The notes under the pieces are model-generated. The model did not search any database, was not told where the DNA came from, and was given only the letters and a program-made list of their open reading frames with translations. A stretch of DNA of 15,450 bases from positions 1-15,450 of the forward strand of contig JBHHXR010000058.1 of assembly GCA_046757205.1 (NCBI GenBank), read 5' to 3'. Numbering within the stretch: the stretch's first letter is position 1; each line of letters opens with the position of its first letter. Positions 13,539 to 15,450 of this stretch are shown here, in pieces. Source of the stretch: JBHHXR01 sp046757205. Lineage in GTDB: Bacteria; Pseudomonadota; Alphaproteobacteria; Rhodobacterales; Rhodobacteraceae. The translations under genes were made by a program, and so were the position numbers.

Positions 13539-13582
13539 GTGGTTACGTGGTGGTTACGCGGTGGTTACGCGGTGGTTACGCG
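13539..13582 (+). repeat. Four tandem 11-bp repeats upstream of the integrase
   Basis: GTGGTTACGTG (13539-13549) is followed by three exact copies of GTGGTTACGCG (13550-13560, 13561-13571, 13572-13582) with no spacers; the first copy differs by one base. The 11-bp period is close to one helical turn, so all copies face the same side. The array ends 8 bp before the integrase ATG. It could be an array of binding sites for the integrase arm domain, an excisionase or an integrase repressor. Confidence 0.9.
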
Positions 13583-13590
13583 GGGAAGGC

Positions 13591-14793
13591 ATGAAACTGA
13601 CCGAGGCGGCCGTCAGACGGCTCGAACCCAAGGCCAAGCAGTATTTCGTTTTCGACGCAGCACTGCCGTCATTCGGGGTCCGCGTCGGACCGAGCGGAAC
13701 CCTGTCCTACGTCCTGCGTTACCGCGTGGGCGGCGGCCGGAAAGGCCGGCAGCGGCGCATTACCATCGGCAAATGCGCGACCATGAGGGTCGATGAGGCG
13801 AGGGATATTGCCCGCAAGCATTTGCTGGACATCCGGCAGGGCGGCGATCCCCATGGCGAGCGGCTCGCCTACAGAGACGCACCCACATGTGACGATCTCT
13901 TCCGGCGTTTCATGAGCGAGCACGTACGCCCGCGTCGCGCCGAGAATACGGCGGCCGACTATCAGCGCCTGATCGAGCGCCTGATTCTACCGGCACTCGG
14001 CCGCCTGAAAGTGAAAGACGTGACGACCGACGACATGGCGGCGCTCCACCGCCAACTGAGGGACACGCCAGCCCAGGCCAATCGCGTTCTTGCCGTGGCC
14101 AGCAAAGCGTTCTCCATGGCGGAGCTTTGGCGTCTGCGTCCACAGTCGTCCAACCCGTGCAGACTCGTGGAAAAGTACCCCGAATCCGCCAGGGACCGGT
14201 ATTTCTCGGACGAGGAAATGGCACTGATAGGCAATGCCCTCGGGGAACTCGAGGGCACGGTCAACCCCAACGCGGTGCTGGCAATCCGCATTGCCGCTCT
14301 CACCGGCCTGCGTATCGGCGAGGTCCTGTCCCTGAAATGGGAGCACGTGGATCTCGGCTCGGGCATCGTCGCGTTGCCAATGACGAAGACCGGGGCGCGG
14401 ACACTTACCTTCCCGGCGCCGGTTATGGCGCTTCTGGCAAATGCCGAGCGCGTTGGCGATTTCGTCATTTTCGGTCGCTACCCGAACAAACCGCTGAATT
14501 ACAGGGCTGTACACAAGGTGTGGAAGTGCGTCCGCGAACGCGCCGGCGTAACAAACGCCAGAATTCACGACCTGCGGCACACGGTTGCCACGAAAGCCGC
14601 CGCTTCGGGAGTTGGTGCGCATGTGGTGCGCGATCTTCTCGGGCACAAGACACTGGCCATGGCGAACCTCTACGTCGGTCGCATCGGCAAGACGGTGGAT
14701 GAGGTTCGCGAAAACGTGTCGGCCGCAATCAACGCGACCTTGACAGGCAAATCCTCCGGCAAGGTGGTCGCAATGAAGGCGACGGACAGGTGA
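13591..14793 (+). CDS. int: P4-type tyrosine integrase with DUF4102 arm-binding domain
   Basis: Site-specific recombinase of 400 residues, the usual length for P4-type integrases. The N-terminal arm-DNA-binding domain (about 1-90, LTEAAVRRLEPKAKQYFVFD...GVRVGPSGTLSYVLRYR) is followed by a core-binding SAM-like domain (about 98-180). The catalytic domain shows all active residues: R241 in LTGLRIGE, K266, H326 and R329 in IHDLRH, H352 in LLGHK and nucleophile Y361 in NLYVG. I chose ATG 13591, since GGGGAAGG is directly upstream and family homology starts at residue 2. A longer frame back to 13420 would translate the att site and the repeats. Transcribed into the island away from the tRNA-Lys remnant 170 bp to the left, it is the probable integrase of this element. 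The stop overlaps the next start by GTGA. Confidence 0.94.
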   Translation: MKLTEAAVRRLEPKAKQYFVFDAALPSFGVRVGPSGTLSYVLRYRVGGGRKGRQRRITIGKCATMRVDEARDIARKHLLDIRQGGDPHGERLAYRDAPTCDDLFRRFMSEHVRPRRAENTAADYQRLIERLILPALGRLKVKDVTTDDMAALHRQLRDTPAQANRVLAVASKAFSMAELWRLRPQSSNPCRLVEKYPESARDRYFSDEEMALIGNALGELEGTVNPNAVLAIRIAALTGLRIGEVLSLKWEHVDLGSGIVALPMTKTGARTLTFPAPVMALLANAERVGDFVIFGRYPNKPLNYRAVHKVWKCVRERAGVTNARIHDLRHTVATKAAASGVGAHVVRDLLGHKTLAMANLYVGRIGKTVDEVRENVSAAINATLTGKSSGKVVAMKATDR

Positions 14794-15450
14794 CGGGCCC
14801 GACGAATGATTCTCCGAACCCCGCGGAGTTCGAACGCGGTTTCTGGGCCGCCCAGGCCGAAAAACGCCTGTTCGGGGGCGTGGTCGCAATCAAGCCATCA
14901 GGCGAGTTGTCCACATACCTCACCTCGCTGGACGAGAAACGGGCCAGATACGGCGAGTACGATGCCTTCCAGGCCGGGTTTGGAATTTCTTCGGCAGTAA
15001 CCGGTTCGATCGGGATTCAGTTGCTGTCACCCAAGCAAAGACGGGAACGAAACGAACAGGTCGAAAAAGGTCTGGATGCGCTTGTCGTCCTCTCCAGGAT
15101 CGTCAAGGCTCTCCGGACGCCCGACTGGCCTGAATTCGGCAACGCCGCCATGGCCGCATCCTTGGGTCGCAGTACAAAAGCGGCACTCGAAATCGACCCG
15201 GACGACAACATACGCGCGCTGTCGAACTGGCTGGCATCACAGTGTCCGCCGGAAGCAAGCCTCAAGCAGCGGGACCGAAAAATAGGCGGTTCCAGAATCA
15301 GCTGGCGGGAAAAGGAAGCCGCACGAAGTCTGGCGCCGTTTTTCCGTCTTCTGACCGGTGAAAACTGTGTCGAGGAACTGGCAGGCATATTGCACCTGGT
15401 TTTCGGGACAGGCGTTGCCCCGAAGCATGTCCATGACTGGCTGCGCGGAA
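14790..15450 (+). CDS. Unrecognised protein translationally coupled to the integrase (partial)
   Basis: The frame starts with GTG at 14790, overlapping the integrase stop as GTGA, and stays open to the window edge for 220 codons, so the C-terminus is missing. I do not recognise the family. The visible part begins MTGPTNDSPNPAEFERGFWA and contains a region around STYLTSLDEKRARYGEYDAF. A glycine-rich, mildly hydrophobic stretch follows (about 61-80, FQAGFGISSAVTGSIGIQLL), then a charged helix (PKQRRERNEQVEKGLDALVVL), and helical segments to about 215 with two His near KHVHDW. No signal peptide is evident. Codon use resembles the integrase. The four-base overlap argues that it is expressed with the integrase, so a role in excision control, transfer or island maintenance is possible, but so is unrelated cargo. 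Confidence 0.82.
   Translation, partial: MTGPTNDSPNPAEFERGFWAAQAEKRLFGGVVAIKPSGELSTYLTSLDEKRARYGEYDAFQAGFGISSAVTGSIGIQLLSPKQRRERNEQVEKGLDALVVLSRIVKALRTPDWPEFGNAAMAASLGRSTKAALEIDPDDNIRALSNWLASQCPPEASLKQRDRKIGGSRISWREKEAARSLAPFFRLLTGENCVEELAGILHLVFGTGVAPKHVHDWLRG

Overview
The window looks like chromosomal DNA of a high-GC alphaproteobacterium. The pointers are a TIGR02300/FYDLN-acid protein (a family I associate with Alphaproteobacteria), a cysteine-type intracellular poly(3-hydroxybutyrate) depolymerase, GC-rich third codon positions and frequent GTG/TTG starts. I cannot resolve the order or genus from sequence alone.

Layout. (1) 1-2679, minus strand: phaZ-type PHB depolymerase, a YgjP/DUF45-type zinc metallopeptidase and a GntR/FCD regulator, closely spaced and probably co-transcribed. 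(2) 2873-3367, plus strand: a FYDLN-acid protein with a zinc-ribbon head and polyaspartate tail, then an intact tRNA-Ala(GGC). (3) 3690-8506, plus strand: a four-gene CUT1-type ABC uptake operon (binding protein, two permeases, ATPase) with a recognisable sigma70-type promoter, an operator-like inverted repeat on its -10, and a strong hairpin between the binding protein and the first permease. A glycerophosphodiester phosphodiesterase follows (8943-9746), which suggests a phosphodiester, polyol-phosphate or sugar-phosphate substrate, but this is not proven. (4) 9980-13000: a divergent metal-sensing-like locus. On the minus strand are a secreted Met-rich protein with three EF-hands and a 36-residue membrane microprotein. 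On the plus strand are an OmpR-type response regulator and a histidine kinase whose periplasmic domain carries a Met-rich patch. The 173-bp divergent region holds direct repeats that could be the regulator's binding sites. (5) 13376 to the right edge: the left end of an integrated element. The displaced 3' 46 nt of a tRNA-Lys(TTT) gene marks the junction. It is followed by four perfect or near-perfect 11-bp tandem repeats, a P4-type tyrosine integrase, and an unrecognised gene that overlaps the integrase stop by GTGA and runs off the window.

The two most promising places for something undescribed are the island end (integrase, iterons and a translationally coupled unknown protein) and the Met-rich EF-hand/microprotein/two-component locus. 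Everything here comes from reading the sequence. Family names rest on motifs I can point to; no database search was run.
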